A stretch of DNA of 64,000 nucleotides from Aliikangiella coralliicola (GTDB lineage Bacteria > Pseudomonadota > Gammaproteobacteria > Enterobacterales > Kangiellaceae): NCBI RefSeq assembly GCF_007004725.1, contig NZ_ML660171.1:1-64000 (forward strand), written 5' to 3'. Positions 7,160-16,307 of this stretch are shown in pieces. Every line of letters begins with the position of its first letter. Position 1 is the first letter of the stretch. The position numbers were made by a program, and so were the translations under genes. The notes beneath the pieces are model-generated. The model did no database searches and was not told where the DNA came from. It was given only the letters and a program-made list of their open reading frames with translations.

Positions 7160-9160
7160 CTACAGTGATAGTTCATTTAATATATCATCGTCAACCAGGT
7201 TGGCCAAAGTAACCTTGAGTTTAGGTGTTCTTTCCATTTCGCGTTTGATAGCAAAATTTGCTTCTTCATTTCGGGCCCAGCTACGTCTCGCAATACCGTT
7301 ATTTACGTCGAATAACAACATAGATTTAAGGCGGCGTTCTGCGTCTTGTGTACCGTCAAGCAACATGCCAAAACCGCCATTTGTTACTTCACCCCAGCCA
7401 ACACCACCGCCATTGTGAATAGACACCCAGGTTGCACCGCGGAAACTGTCGCCTATGACATTGTGGATTGCCATATCAGCGGTAAAGCGACTGCCATCAT
7501 AAATATTTGAAGTTTCGCGGAATGGCGAGTCTGTGCCACTGACGTCATGGTGATCACGACCTAATACAACCGGCCCAATTTCGCCTTGATTAATCGCATC
7601 ATTAAAGGCTTTAGCGATTTCCATTCTACCTTGCGCGTCAGCGTAAAGAATTCGAGCTTGCGAGCCAACCACCAATTTATTTTGTTTGGCGTCATTGATC
7701 CAGGTAATGTTGTCCTGCATTTGTTGCTGAATTTCTTGCGGTGATTCTTGCATAATCTTGTTGAGAACTTTCGCAGCAATGGCATCGGTTTTATCCAGGT
7801 CTTCAGGGTTTCCAGAAGCACATACCCAACGGAACGGCCCAAAACCATAGTCGAAACACATAGGTCCAAGAATATCCTGAACATATGACGGATATTTAAA
7901 GTCAACGCCGTTTTCTGCCATAACATCGCCACCCGCACGTGAAGCTTCTAGCAAGAAAGCATTGCCGTAGTCGAAAAAGTAAGTGCCTCTAGCGGTATGA
8001 TTATTAACAGCATCGGCATGACGTTTGAGTGTTTCCTGCACTTTGACTTTGAACACTTCCGGCTCTTCTCGGATCAATCGATTCGATTCTTCATAACTAA
8101 TATCTACCGGATAGTAGCCGCCTGACCAGGGATTATGTAAAGACGTTTGATCCGAGCCCAGGTGAACAAAAACTTCTTTTTCATAAAATGTTTCCCATAC
8201 GTCCACCACGTTGCCTATGAAAGCAATCGACACCACTTCTTCATTCGCTTGCGCTTTTTTGACTCGTGCTATGAGCAGATCCATGTCATCAATTAATTCG
8301 TCAACCCAACCTTGCTGATGACGTTTAGTCGCGGCCTTAGGATTAACTTCAGCACAAACCGTAATACAGTTGGCGATGTTGCCTGCTTTAGGTTGGGCAC
8401 CACTCATGCCTCCTAAGCCTGCGGTTAAGAATATTTTTCCTTTAGGGCTTTCATCTTTATTTAACACTTTACGAAATGCGTTCATCACAGTAATTGTTGT
8501 GCCGTGAACAATCCCTTGAGGGCCAATATACATGAACGACCCTGCGGTCATTTGCCCGTATTGAGTGACACCCAAAGCGTTAAACTTCTCCCAGTCGTCT
8601 GGTTTTGAATAGTTAGGGATCATCATGCCGTTGGTGACAACTACACGAGGAGCGTCTGTTGAAGATGGGAAGAGCCCCATTGGGTGACCTGAATAGATAT
8701 GCAGCGTTTGATCACTTTCCATTTCACTCAAATACTGCATAGTTAACAGGTATTGCGCCCAGTTTTGGAATACTGCGCCATTACCACCATAGGTAATTAG
8801 CTCTTCTGGATGCTGAGCGACAGCAGGATCCAGGTTATTGTCGATCATTAACATGATGGCTGCAGCTTGTTCACATTTGGCAGGATAATCAGAAACTGAG
8901 CGTGCTTTTAATTCATAACTTGGCTTGAATCGATACATATAAATGCGACCGAAATCTTTCAGTTCTTGAGCAAACTCTTGTGCTAATTCCTGATGCCATT
9001 GTTTAGGGAAATAACGTAATGCATTTCTTACCGCTAACTGTTTTTCTTCTGCAGAAAGAATATCCTTTCGTTTAGGGGCACGATTTGCGTCTGCGGGGTA
9101 GGGCTTGGCTTCGGGCAATACGCTTGGGATACCTTGTATGATTTGTTCTTTGAAATTCAT
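7160..9160 (-). CDS. hutU: Urocanate hydratase, long (eukaryote-like) form
   Basis: Second enzyme of histidine degradation, converting urocanate to imidazolone propionate with a tightly bound NAD. Recognisable blocks include YGGNGAVFQNWAQYL, IYSGHPMGLFPS, the NAD-site region GQMTAGSFMYIGPQGIVHGT and TAGLGGMSGAQPKA, and near the end the conserved SIHNGGGVGWGEV. At 666 residues it is about 110 longer than the common bacterial HutU (about 557) and, from memory of the family, resembles the animal UROC1 form with the N-terminal HAELAxEFAQEL-like helix. A GAGAGG box precedes the ATG. It lies 13 bases after hutH on the same strand. Confidence 0.95.
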   Translation of the reverse strand: MNFKEQIIQGIPSVLPEAKPYPADANRAPKRKDILSAEEKQLAVRNALRYFPKQWHQELAQEFAQELKDFGRIYMYRFKPSYELKARSVSDYPAKCEQAAAIMLMIDNNLDPAVAQHPEELITYGGNGAVFQNWAQYLLTMQYLSEMESDQTLHIYSGHPMGLFPSSTDAPRVVVTNGMMIPNYSKPDDWEKFNALGVTQYGQMTAGSFMYIGPQGIVHGTTITVMNAFRKVLNKDESPKGKIFLTAGLGGMSGAQPKAGNIANCITVCAEVNPKAATKRHQQGWVDELIDDMDLLIARVKKAQANEEVVSIAFIGNVVDVWETFYEKEVFVHLGSDQTSLHNPWSGGYYPVDISYEESNRLIREEPEVFKVKVQETLKRHADAVNNHTARGTYFFDYGNAFLLEASRAGGDVMAENGVDFKYPSYVQDILGPMCFDYGFGPFRWVCASGNPEDLDKTDAIAAKVLNKIMQESPQEIQQQMQDNITWINDAKQNKLVVGSQARILYADAQGRMEIAKAFNDAINQGEIGPVVLGRDHHDVSGTDSPFRETSNIYDGSRFTADMAIHNVIGDSFRGATWVSIHNGGGVGWGEVTNGGFGMLLDGTQDAERRLKSMLLFDVNNGIARRSWARNEEANFAIKREMERTPKLKVTLANLVDDDILNELSL

Positions 9161-9173
9161 CGTTTTGCCTCTC

Positions 9174-10667
9174 TTAATTAACTTTAAATGCTTGTGATTT
9201 AACTAAATCAACCATGGCATCAATGTCGGGTTTTAACAGGCGATCTTCTTCCAGCTTGGCCACTTTGCTTCTGATCAAACTGAAGTTGTCTTCAATAATG
9301 TCAGAGCAAGTATTTGGACGTCTAAATTCTATGGCCTGAGCTGCGTACATTAATTCAATAGCGAGTATCTTTTCTAAATTACCTAAGATTTGATTCAATT
9401 TTCTACCGGATATGCTACCCATAGAAACGTGATCTTCCTGACCCATCGAAGTCGGTACGCTATCAGCTGATGGAGGGAAACACAGTGATTTGTTTTCTGT
9501 TACTAATGCTGCGGTAGCATACTGAGGTATCATCATACCTGAGTTTAAACCGCCCGAAGTGGTAAGCAGTCTGGGCAGGCCATGTAATCCTTCTAACATC
9601 AAATAACAACGACGGTCAGAAATATTACCTAGCTCGGCTGCAGCAATCGACGCATAGTCCAATACCATTGCCAAAGGTTGGCCGTGAAAACTCCCCCCTG
9701 AAATCGCTTCTTCGCTGCTGATTACAATTGGATTGTCTGTGACTGAGTTCATTTCAATTTCTGACAATTCTAATAAATGGGTATAGGCGTTACGGGAGGC
9801 ACCATGTACCTGCGGGATACACCTTAATGAATAGGGATCTTGTACTCGGTCGCAATCTGTGTGGGCGCTCATATTTTGCGAGTTTTCGAAGAAAGACCAC
9901 ATGCGTTTAGCTACTTCGACGTTGCCGGTAAAAGGGCGAGTCGCATGCAATTCTTCTCTAAATGGCTGTTTACTGCCTTGCATGCCTTCAATGCTCATGG
10001 CGCCCGCGACATCGGCGAGGTTTAGCAGGTAACGCATTTTGGTAAGAGCTGTAATCGCATGCGCCAGAATAAACTGGGTGCCGTTGATTAGTGCCAAACC
10101 TTCCTTAGCGTGCAACTCCATAGGCTTCAAACCATGTTCTTCTAAGACCTGTGCCGCTGGCACTCGATTTTCGTCTTGCCAGAATTCACCTTCTCCAAGA
10201 AGTGGTAAAAACAAGTGAGAAAGCGGTGCCAAATCACCCGACGCTCCTACTGAACCTTGCTCAGGCACTACAGGAATCAGGTCCAGGTTGATAAAAGCTA
10301 ACATTCTTTCGACTACTTCCAGACGGATGCCTGAGAAACCTTGGCTTAACGCGTGAACTTTGGTTATCAACATTAATTTTGAAATGGCTTTATTAATAGG
10401 CTCACCCACACCGACAGCGTGTGTGATAAGTAAGTTCTTTTGAAGTAAGTGGGTTTCTTGCGGTGAAATTTGGGTGTCACAAAGCGGGCCAAACCCAGTA
10501 TTGATGCCGTAAACGGCTTCATCAGAGTTAGCCATAATTTCGACATTCTGTCGGCTTGCATTGATTTTATCCAACGCTAGCTGACAAAGCTCAGTCTTGA
10601 TACTGCCGTCTGCAATGCCGTTGACAATATCAAGATTCAGATGATCAACACCATATCTAAACGTCAT
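9174..10667 (-). CDS. hutH: Histidine ammonia-lyase
   Basis: Removes ammonia from L-histidine to give urocanate, the first step of the pathway. The self-forming MIO cofactor comes from Ala142-Ser143-Gly144 inside GSVGASGDLAPLSH. Other family blocks are NTGFGPLCD near residues 56-64 and the TDNPIV and SFHGQPLAM stretches in the second half. At 497 residues it has normal length. The ATG has GAGGA eight bases ahead. It follows hutC after about 105 bases on the same strand and precedes hutU, so the three probably share a transcript, although a separate promoter in that gap is possible. Confidence 0.96.
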   Translation of the reverse strand: MTFRYGVDHLNLDIVNGIADGSIKTELCQLALDKINASRQNVEIMANSDEAVYGINTGFGPLCDTQISPQETHLLQKNLLITHAVGVGEPINKAISKLMLITKVHALSQGFSGIRLEVVERMLAFINLDLIPVVPEQGSVGASGDLAPLSHLFLPLLGEGEFWQDENRVPAAQVLEEHGLKPMELHAKEGLALINGTQFILAHAITALTKMRYLLNLADVAGAMSIEGMQGSKQPFREELHATRPFTGNVEVAKRMWSFFENSQNMSAHTDCDRVQDPYSLRCIPQVHGASRNAYTHLLELSEIEMNSVTDNPIVISSEEAISGGSFHGQPLAMVLDYASIAAAELGNISDRRCYLMLEGLHGLPRLLTTSGGLNSGMMIPQYATAALVTENKSLCFPPSADSVPTSMGQEDHVSMGSISGRKLNQILGNLEKILAIELMYAAQAIEFRRPNTCSDIIEDNFSLIRSKVAKLEEDRLLKPDIDAMVDLVKSQAFKVN

Positions 10668-10772
10668 TTTGCTTTCCTCACTCTTAATTTCTTACTACGT
10701 AGTTAATCTATGTTCAAATTGAGTCTTAATAGAGCAGACACCAACTCGTCTTAAATTTAATTTGTTTTAATT

Positions 10773-11483
10773 TTAGGTGGTCTTAAATTTGGTTCCCAGA
10801 CGATAACGATTGCCGGGGTGATACAGTTTGGCGTAACTGACTAACTTGCCGTTACACCAGGTCTTTCGTTCTAACAGTAAAATAGCTTCACTTTCTTCAA
10901 CTTCCAGCAAATTTCGCGTTTTCTTATCACCAATAATAGCCTCGACCTTGTGTTCTGCCTCGGTTACTGGGGCAATAGAAGTGAGGTACTCACTCGGGGT
11001 CATTTCAGTAAAGTCTTGATTGGAGTATTCCGGTGCGATTTCCAGGTTAACCCAGCGGAGTTCAAGTTGAATCGGGAGTTGCTCTTGAAAGTGTAATAAT
11101 TGCGAATGAGCACAGGGTTGCTGGTCGCCAAGCTGTAGCTCTCTGATGATATTTTGAGAGGCAATCTCATTTGCACAATGAATAAGCTCAGCATGGTGAT
11201 TGAAGCCTTGCTCTTTTATTTCAGCAGCAATACTACGAATTTGCAGTAATGAAGATTGCTGCTTTTCTTCCGCCACGAAACTGCCTTTACCTTTTATCCG
11301 AACCAGGGTCCCTTCGATGTATAGTTCTTGTAGTGCTCTTCGTGCTGTCATTCGACTGACATCGCATAAATCGACTAATTCGTTTTCTGAGGGGACTCTT
11401 TCGCCTGCAATCCAGCTACCCTGACTAATGCCGTCGAGAATATAGTTTTTTACCTGACTGTAGCGACTTTCGGCTTTTTTCAT
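10773..11483 (-). CDS. hutC: HutC-type GntR repressor of histidine utilisation
   Basis: A GntR/HutC family regulator: an N-terminal winged helix (YSQVKNYILDGI, VPSENELVDLCDVSRMTARRALQEL, RIKGKGSFVAE) followed by the UTRA effector domain that in this family binds urocanate. I use the internal ATG at 11483 (MKKAESRYSQ), which fits the family better than the GTG at 11522 adding 13 residues; the latter cannot be excluded. It is encoded upstream of hutH and hutU and divergent from hutG. A TTGTATATACAA palindrome in the divergent gap is the likely binding site, so it probably represses both directions and itself. Confidence 0.92.
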   Translation of the reverse strand: MKKAESRYSQVKNYILDGISQGSWIAGERVPSENELVDLCDVSRMTARRALQELYIEGTLVRIKGKGSFVAEEKQQSSLLQIRSIAAEIKEQGFNHHAELIHCANEIASQNIIRELQLGDQQPCAHSQLLHFQEQLPIQLELRWVNLEIAPEYSNQDFTEMTPSEYLTSIAPVTEAEHKVEAIIGDKKTRNLLEVEESEAILLLERKTWCNGKLVSYAKLYHPGNRYRLGTKFKTT

Positions 11484-11557
11484 AGGAAACTTATCGTCCT
11501 CAAAGAAGCGCTTTTTCAGCACAATTCGATATTTAGGTTAATTATGCGTTTTTTTAG

Positions 11558-11569
11558 TTGTATATACAA
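11558..11569. promoter_or_regulatory. HutC-like operator palindrome
   Basis: TTGTATATACAA is a perfect 12-base palindrome in the 220-base gap between hutC (minus) and hutG (plus). It agrees with the TGTATATACA core known for HutC sites in pseudomonads and other gammaproteobacteria. AT-rich TAAAAT boxes just to its right could be the hutG -10 element. Confidence 0.75.
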
Positions 11570-11707
11570 GTTAAGTTTTGGTTAAAATAAGGTAAAATGT
11601 TCAAAGCGCCTGAATGAAATTGAATAAGCGTGCGTTTTTTCGCTAAAGCGAACCGCATTATTAGATTAGGCTGTCCGTCAATAGACTGTTAAATAAGAGA
11701 GAAACGA

Positions 11708-12508
11708 ATGTCGAAAACCTATGAGTTTTGTAAAGGGAGCTTACCGATCCTGGTATCAATGCCGCATAACGGTACTTTGATCCCGGATAAAATTGCGAAA
11801 AATATGACGACTTCTGCACTTGAGGTTGTTGATACCGACTGGTTTATGGACCGGATCTACGGTTTCGCCCAAGATATGGGTTGCTCTTTGCTCAAACCGC
11901 TATTTTCTCGTTACGTGATTGACCTAAATCGTCCACAAGATAATAAGTCGTTGTACCCAGGCGCAGACACCACTGAACTTTGTCCAACGACTCAGTTCGA
12001 TCGGCAACCAATTTACCTTGAAGGTCGACAACCATCTGAGAATGAGATAAAAAGTAGAGTGGATGAGTTCTGGAAACCTTATCATTTGAAGCTTAAAGAA
12101 GAATTAGATGAAATGGTTAATCAATTTGGTTATGCGCTGCTATTTGAAGCGCATTCAATTAAGTCTGTCGTGCCGCGCTTTTTTGAAGGCCAACTACCGG
12201 ATTTTAATTTTGGAAATTTTGATCAGAAAAGTAGCTCTAAGGATTTCACTAAACTTGTCGATGATTGGCAACCCGAGGGATATAGCAAAGTTTTTAACGC
12301 CCGCTTTAAAGGTGGGTACATTACCAGGCATTACGGCAAACCAGAAAATGGTATTGATAGTTTGCAATTGGAGTTGTCTCAAGCGACTTATCTTAATGAA
12401 GATAAATTAAACTATGATGAAGAAAAAGCTGCTTTAGTGGTTGTGCAAATTAAGAGTTTTTTCGAGCAATTGAAGAAACATACCCTCAAACAGATTAAAA
12501 GGCGCTAA
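11708..12508 (+). CDS. hutG: N-formylglutamate deformylase
   Basis: Hydrolyses N-formyl-L-glutamate to glutamate and formate, the last step of the five-step hut pathway. The 266-residue protein carries the amidohydrolase blocks LVSMPHNGTLIP near the N-terminus (metal-binding His), VIDLNRP, LLFEAHSIKS with a second metal His, and LQLELSQATYL near the end. It is divergent from hutC across the probable operator, so it should be induced together with hutHU by urocanate. The presence of HutG implies an earlier formimidoylglutamate deiminase (HutF) and HutI elsewhere; neither is in this window. Confidence 0.93.
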   Translation: MSKTYEFCKGSLPILVSMPHNGTLIPDKIAKNMTTSALEVVDTDWFMDRIYGFAQDMGCSLLKPLFSRYVIDLNRPQDNKSLYPGADTTELCPTTQFDRQPIYLEGRQPSENEIKSRVDEFWKPYHLKLKEELDEMVNQFGYALLFEAHSIKSVVPRFFEGQLPDFNFGNFDQKSSSKDFTKLVDDWQPEGYSKVFNARFKGGYITRHYGKPENGIDSLQLELSQATYLNEDKLNYDEEKAALVVVQIKSFFEQLKKHTLKQIKRR

Positions 12509-12518
12509 ACTAAGTAAT

Positions 12519-13757
12519 ATGCAACACCTAAAGCGAGTAAAAGTATTTAGCGAGAACCTGCAGCCGGGCATGTTTGTGTCGGAGCTGGATCGCGACTGGA
12601 GCGAAACCACTTTCCTATTGCAAGGGTTTACCATCGAGGGCCCGGCAGATGTGGATGAAGTTAAACGCCAGTGTAAGTTTGTTTATGTTGACTTTCGCAG
12701 CGAAGAGCAATTTAAGAATTATAAATTGGAGACGACAGCATCGACGACCTATAAACAACAATTACAGAGTTCTATGGCTGGCGGTAACTATAACTTACGC
12801 CAAAAATTAAAACCTGCACTCTCTCGAACTCGAAAAACCAGTCGCCTGATGAAAGGGGTGATGGATAAAATAATGCTCGGCGAAGATTTTGATCTGCATG
12901 CTGTACGTGACTCTGTTAAAGAAAACGTCAAAGCTGTACTACAGAACAATGAAGCTATGCTGATGATGACGATGTTGAAAAGTAAAAATGAAGACGTCGC
13001 TGAGCATTGTCTAAATGTCAGTATATTATCGATTGGTTTTGCACAGTCGTTAGGATATTCAGAGGCCCAACTTGAAGATATTGGTATGGCGGCATTGCTG
13101 CATGATGTTGGGCAAATGAAGGTTGACCAAAGAATTCTGAAGAAAAAAGGTAAGCTTAATCAAAATGAGCGCGCAGAGATTGGCAAGCACCCTAAATTCG
13201 GTTTTGACATTCTTTCAGCAAAAAATGATCTCACACCCTCCTGTATTGATGTTGTTATGTCTCACCATGAAAGACTGGGCGGCCAGGGATATCCCCGTGG
13301 GTTGAAGGATGAGCAGATATCTCAGAATGTCAGGTTGATCAGTATCGTTGATGTATTTGACTCGCTAACCAGCCACCAAACCTATCGCAAAGGAATGTCG
13401 GTAATGGATGCCTATAAAGTACTCATGGCTGGTAAAAACAGCCACTTCGACGAGCAGCTAATACTCAAGTTTATTAAGTGGCGTAGCATTTTTCCACCAG
13501 GTTCGATTGTCGAAATGGAAAATGGTGAAGTCGGGATTGTAATTAGTGCCAATAGCGAACACAAATTAAAGCCTAGAGTTCTTCTCGTTCTAGACGAGTA
13601 TAAGCAACCGCGTAAAGAAAGACTCATCAATATGGCAAAAATGGACTTGGACCCAGAATCAAAACCTTATAAGATCATCAAAGCATATGAGAATATGGCT
13701 TTTGGAGTCGATCTTCAGGAATATGCCGAGAAAGGGTTAAAAGTCAAATTGCCATAG
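12519..13757 (+). CDS. HD-GYP cyclic-di-GMP phosphodiesterase with DUF3391
   Basis: Degrades cyclic di-GMP by analogy with its family. Residues 1-130 look like the DUF3391 regulatory domain (LQPGMFVSELDRDW early). The HD-GYP domain follows: catalytic His195-Asp196 in LLHDVGQMKV, His249-His250 in SHHERLGGQGYP, and GYP at residues 257-259. All the metal-site residues I can place are present, so it should be active. A C-terminal beta region (GSIVEMENGEVGIVI) is usual for this subgroup. It begins ten bases after hutG but is not obviously part of histidine metabolism. No membrane segment or sensor is seen, so it is likely cytoplasmic. Confidence 0.92.
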   Translation: MQHLKRVKVFSENLQPGMFVSELDRDWSETTFLLQGFTIEGPADVDEVKRQCKFVYVDFRSEEQFKNYKLETTASTTYKQQLQSSMAGGNYNLRQKLKPALSRTRKTSRLMKGVMDKIMLGEDFDLHAVRDSVKENVKAVLQNNEAMLMMTMLKSKNEDVAEHCLNVSILSIGFAQSLGYSEAQLEDIGMAALLHDVGQMKVDQRILKKKGKLNQNERAEIGKHPKFGFDILSAKNDLTPSCIDVVMSHHERLGGQGYPRGLKDEQISQNVRLISIVDVFDSLTSHQTYRKGMSVMDAYKVLMAGKNSHFDEQLILKFIKWRSIFPPGSIVEMENGEVGIVISANSEHKLKPRVLLVLDEYKQPRKERLINMAKMDLDPESKPYKIIKAYENMAFGVDLQEYAEKGLKVKLP

Positions 13758-13796
13758 GTCAACCTTTTCAACTTCTAAATTATCCAGGGTAAATCA

Positions 13797-14300
13797 ATGA
13801 ATAGTCTATTAGAGCAGATGATCGCTCAGCTGTCGGATGAAGATAAAGTAATATTTAATAATTTGTCAGAACGTCTAAATGAAATTAATGGTGATATTAG
13901 CCAACTTTCGGCTGATGAGTTAGAGCTGATTAAACAGATGGAAGCCAAGTATGGTAACAAAATTAATCAGGTGCATGAACAACAGTCAGCAGCTGATAAT
14001 CCACAAGATTTAATTGATACGCCATTTGGAAATTACGTACGGCAAGTTTTAGCTCGAGATTTAGCCAATGAATTTCCGCAGGAAGCAGCAGCTGTGGCAT
14101 TTGCATTTGAAAATAAATGGCTGCCGGTTGATTGTCAGGAAGAGAATTTAATTGCCGACATTTATGATCGATATAAAGATGATATTCACATTGCAAACCA
14201 GTGGCGTGATGAAATGCTTAGTGTCGACAGTGATAGAAAAATGGCGGTGGGGCTTGCGTGGTTTATGGTTATTTATCAATTGCACCAACGTCTTCAGTGA
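13797..14300 (+). CDS. Unknown 167-residue helical protein
   Basis: I do not recognise the family. The first 55 residues are strongly helical and charged (LLEQMIAQLSDEDKVIFNNL, LELIKQMEAKYG) and could form a coiled coil. After a Gln/Ala/Asp linker, a second helical domain contains FGNYVRQVLARDLANEFPQEAAAVAFAFENKW and ends LAWFMVIYQLHQRLQ. No signal peptide. It lies 39 bases after the HD-GYP gene on the same strand and shares a terminator with it, so co-transcription is likely. The second domain resembles small cytoplasmic helical bundles, but I would not assign a role. Confidence 0.72.
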   Translation: MNSLLEQMIAQLSDEDKVIFNNLSERLNEINGDISQLSADELELIKQMEAKYGNKINQVHEQQSAADNPQDLIDTPFGNYVRQVLARDLANEFPQEAAAVAFAFENKWLPVDCQEENLIADIYDRYKDDIHIANQWRDEMLSVDSDRKMAVGLAWFMVIYQLHQRLQ

Positions 14301-14360
14301 AATATTTGTATTGTGTGAATCACTACAAATGAACTGTGGTGCCGGTTATTAAACTTCAAA

Positions 14361-14392
14361 AAAAACAGCGAGATAACTCGCTGTTTTTTTTG
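14361..14392. terminator. Bidirectional terminator
   Basis: An eight-base stem ACAGCGAG/CTCGCTGT with an ATAA loop has A run and T run flanks. It ends both the HD-GYP operon (plus) and the M49-like gene (minus). Confidence 0.93.
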
Positions 14393-14415
14393 AGGGAATA
14401 AAATTTTAGTTAAGG

Positions 14416-16161
14416 TTATTCGCCAACGCCTAACACCGATTTACCTTGCTTGAATACAATATCGACAGGAATATTGGCCTCTTCCAATCGACCCAAATCT
14501 TTAGCCAGTTGACTGCCAATAACGCCGCTTTCGTTTAATAGCTCAACTGCCCCTTGATAGTTTCCATCGCCTTGCAATGTCAGAATATGACGTGACAACT
14601 CATTCATGGCAACTGTCATAGCGTCAAAGTTTACTCGGTAAAGCCCTGTTTTTTCGTTTCGTGAAAAGGCGCCAAGCTTCTTAAAGAAATTAAATCGAAC
14701 CATGTTAGCCTTACCGTGTGCGCTGGAAGCGCCGAAGCGAACGCTTCGGAATATGCCGGCGAGAAAGGTGACGTAGTTGTCCATTAACTTACCTTCATCG
14801 ATATCGCCAGACTCAAATAGCTTGGATACCATATAAAGCCCTAGAATGTCTGCTTTGCCTTCTTCGAGAGCCGATGCTGTTTCTTTAAGGCTATTGCGCA
14901 CCGTTCCTTTTCCATCCAGCGTGTTCTTAATGCCGAGTCCGTGAGCAACTTCATGAAACATTGTATTGGCGAAAAACGCGTCAAAAGTAATAAATTGACG
15001 TTGGTCTTCAGCAATCAGTTCACCAGCAATAGGAATTAGAATATGGTCAAACTTTGCTTTCATCGCATTTTTTAGTTGGAGTCTGCGAGTACCTTTTGCT
15101 AGTTGAACCTGCTCATCATTTGGTAAGTTGATGGCGATAGTTTTTGAACCCGCATTACTATGACCTGCGTAGTAAACAACGTCATAGGCGTTGAGGTCTG
15201 AATCTGTACCTGGAGTCTCTTGCTTGTACTGTTGCGGAACCGGAAGTCCTTTCTGCAGTTCGGGTAAAAATGCTGCGTATTTGGCCAGCTTTTCACTCCA
15301 GCTCTGATCTTTAATCAATACGTAAGACTCATAAGCGGTTCGATAACCCAGTAAAAGATCTTCATAGGTTTCAATTGGACCAATCACTACGTCAATAGGG
15401 TTGGTTTTCATATCCATCCAGGCAAAATCACTTTTTTGGAAATCATCGGTAAGCAGGGCGTCGGCTCTTAACTTAAGGTAATTCTTAAATTCTGAATTAT
15501 CTGCCAGGTTAGAAGCGTCTCTCAGCAGGCTAGCTGCTTTAGTGAGCTCTTCCTTAAATTCCTGATGGTAGGGCACAGAATAAAGCGCGCCGTCAGCATT
15601 ACGTTTGATTATTGAATATAGTCCTTTCTCCTCTGCGAGCTTCGAAGCCGATAACTCTTCCTTTGTCATATCCTTTGGATAAAATGTCGCACCAAGTGGT
15701 TTTTCACCGAACGACTTGATAAATGGTTTATCGCCATCAAGTCTGTCCCATGGTCCATAATTGATGTCTGCGAAGCGGCGAGTGGCTTTGTCACTAATAC
15801 TGTCGAGTAACGCTTGTTTATCGCCGTAAGCCTGTTTCCAGAAAAGCTCATCCATAATCGTGGAGGCATCTATGAGTAGGGCAATCATTTTCTTTTGATT
15901 TGCGCTCAAATGAGATAAATCGCTGTTGAGCTCAACTTCTTTATAGATCCCAAATCGTGGATTAGTTGGCTTAGGTTTGGAAACTGGAGCTTCCAGTTTT
16001 TTTTGCTCTGCGGGCTTATTTTCTACTTGTGCTTCTTTTTTATTTGAGGTTGGTTCTTGACCACAGCTGGCAACAAGCATGGTTAACAGTAAACCAGCGA
16101 TTAACCTGAGGTTTTTCGTAACAGGTTTTACTGTGCCGAGTTTCGTCTCATATGACTTCAT
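14416..16161 (-). CDS. M49-like zinc peptidase lipoprotein (dipeptidyl-peptidase III relative)
   Basis: A 581-residue secreted lipoprotein. After a hydrophobic signal (LIAGLLLTMLVASC) the lipobox ends at a cysteine followed by GQEPTS and a Lys/Pro/Glu-rich linker, so it should be tethered to a membrane. The zinc site is HEVAH at residues 403-407 and EEGKAD at residues 433-438, the pair seen in DPP III as HELLGH and EECRAE. Here the first motif is a plain HEXXH, one residue shorter than the classical HEXXGH. Conserved flanks such as DAFFANTMFHEVAHGLGIKN support the family. It probably cleaves peptides in the periplasm; specificity is unknown. Confidence 0.85.
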   Translation of the reverse strand: MKSYETKLGTVKPVTKNLRLIAGLLLTMLVASCGQEPTSNKKEAQVENKPAEQKKLEAPVSKPKPTNPRFGIYKEVELNSDLSHLSANQKKMIALLIDASTIMDELFWKQAYGDKQALLDSISDKATRRFADINYGPWDRLDGDKPFIKSFGEKPLGATFYPKDMTKEELSASKLAEEKGLYSIIKRNADGALYSVPYHQEFKEELTKAASLLRDASNLADNSEFKNYLKLRADALLTDDFQKSDFAWMDMKTNPIDVVIGPIETYEDLLLGYRTAYESYVLIKDQSWSEKLAKYAAFLPELQKGLPVPQQYKQETPGTDSDLNAYDVVYYAGHSNAGSKTIAINLPNDEQVQLAKGTRRLQLKNAMKAKFDHILIPIAGELIAEDQRQFITFDAFFANTMFHEVAHGLGIKNTLDGKGTVRNSLKETASALEEGKADILGLYMVSKLFESGDIDEGKLMDNYVTFLAGIFRSVRFGASSAHGKANMVRFNFFKKLGAFSRNEKTGLYRVNFDAMTVAMNELSRHILTLQGDGNYQGAVELLNESGVIGSQLAKDLGRLEEANIPVDIVFKQGKSVLGVGE

Positions 16162-16307
16162 TATCCCTCCAAGAAATATTATTCAGTAGTTTTTTTAGTT
16201 TTTGAATATTAACACTTTTAATCACCAAATTCTTAAAAATGATTCAGGATTTATTCATGTACAAAGGTATTTAATAGGGGCATCACTTAAGAAAATTGGA
16301 GTTTATG

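Noticed and set aside
16296-16307. Upstream TTG start of the choice-of-anchor-H gene
   Set aside because: The GGAG of this frame is itself the ribosome-binding site for the ATG at 16308, which starts a proper signal peptide.
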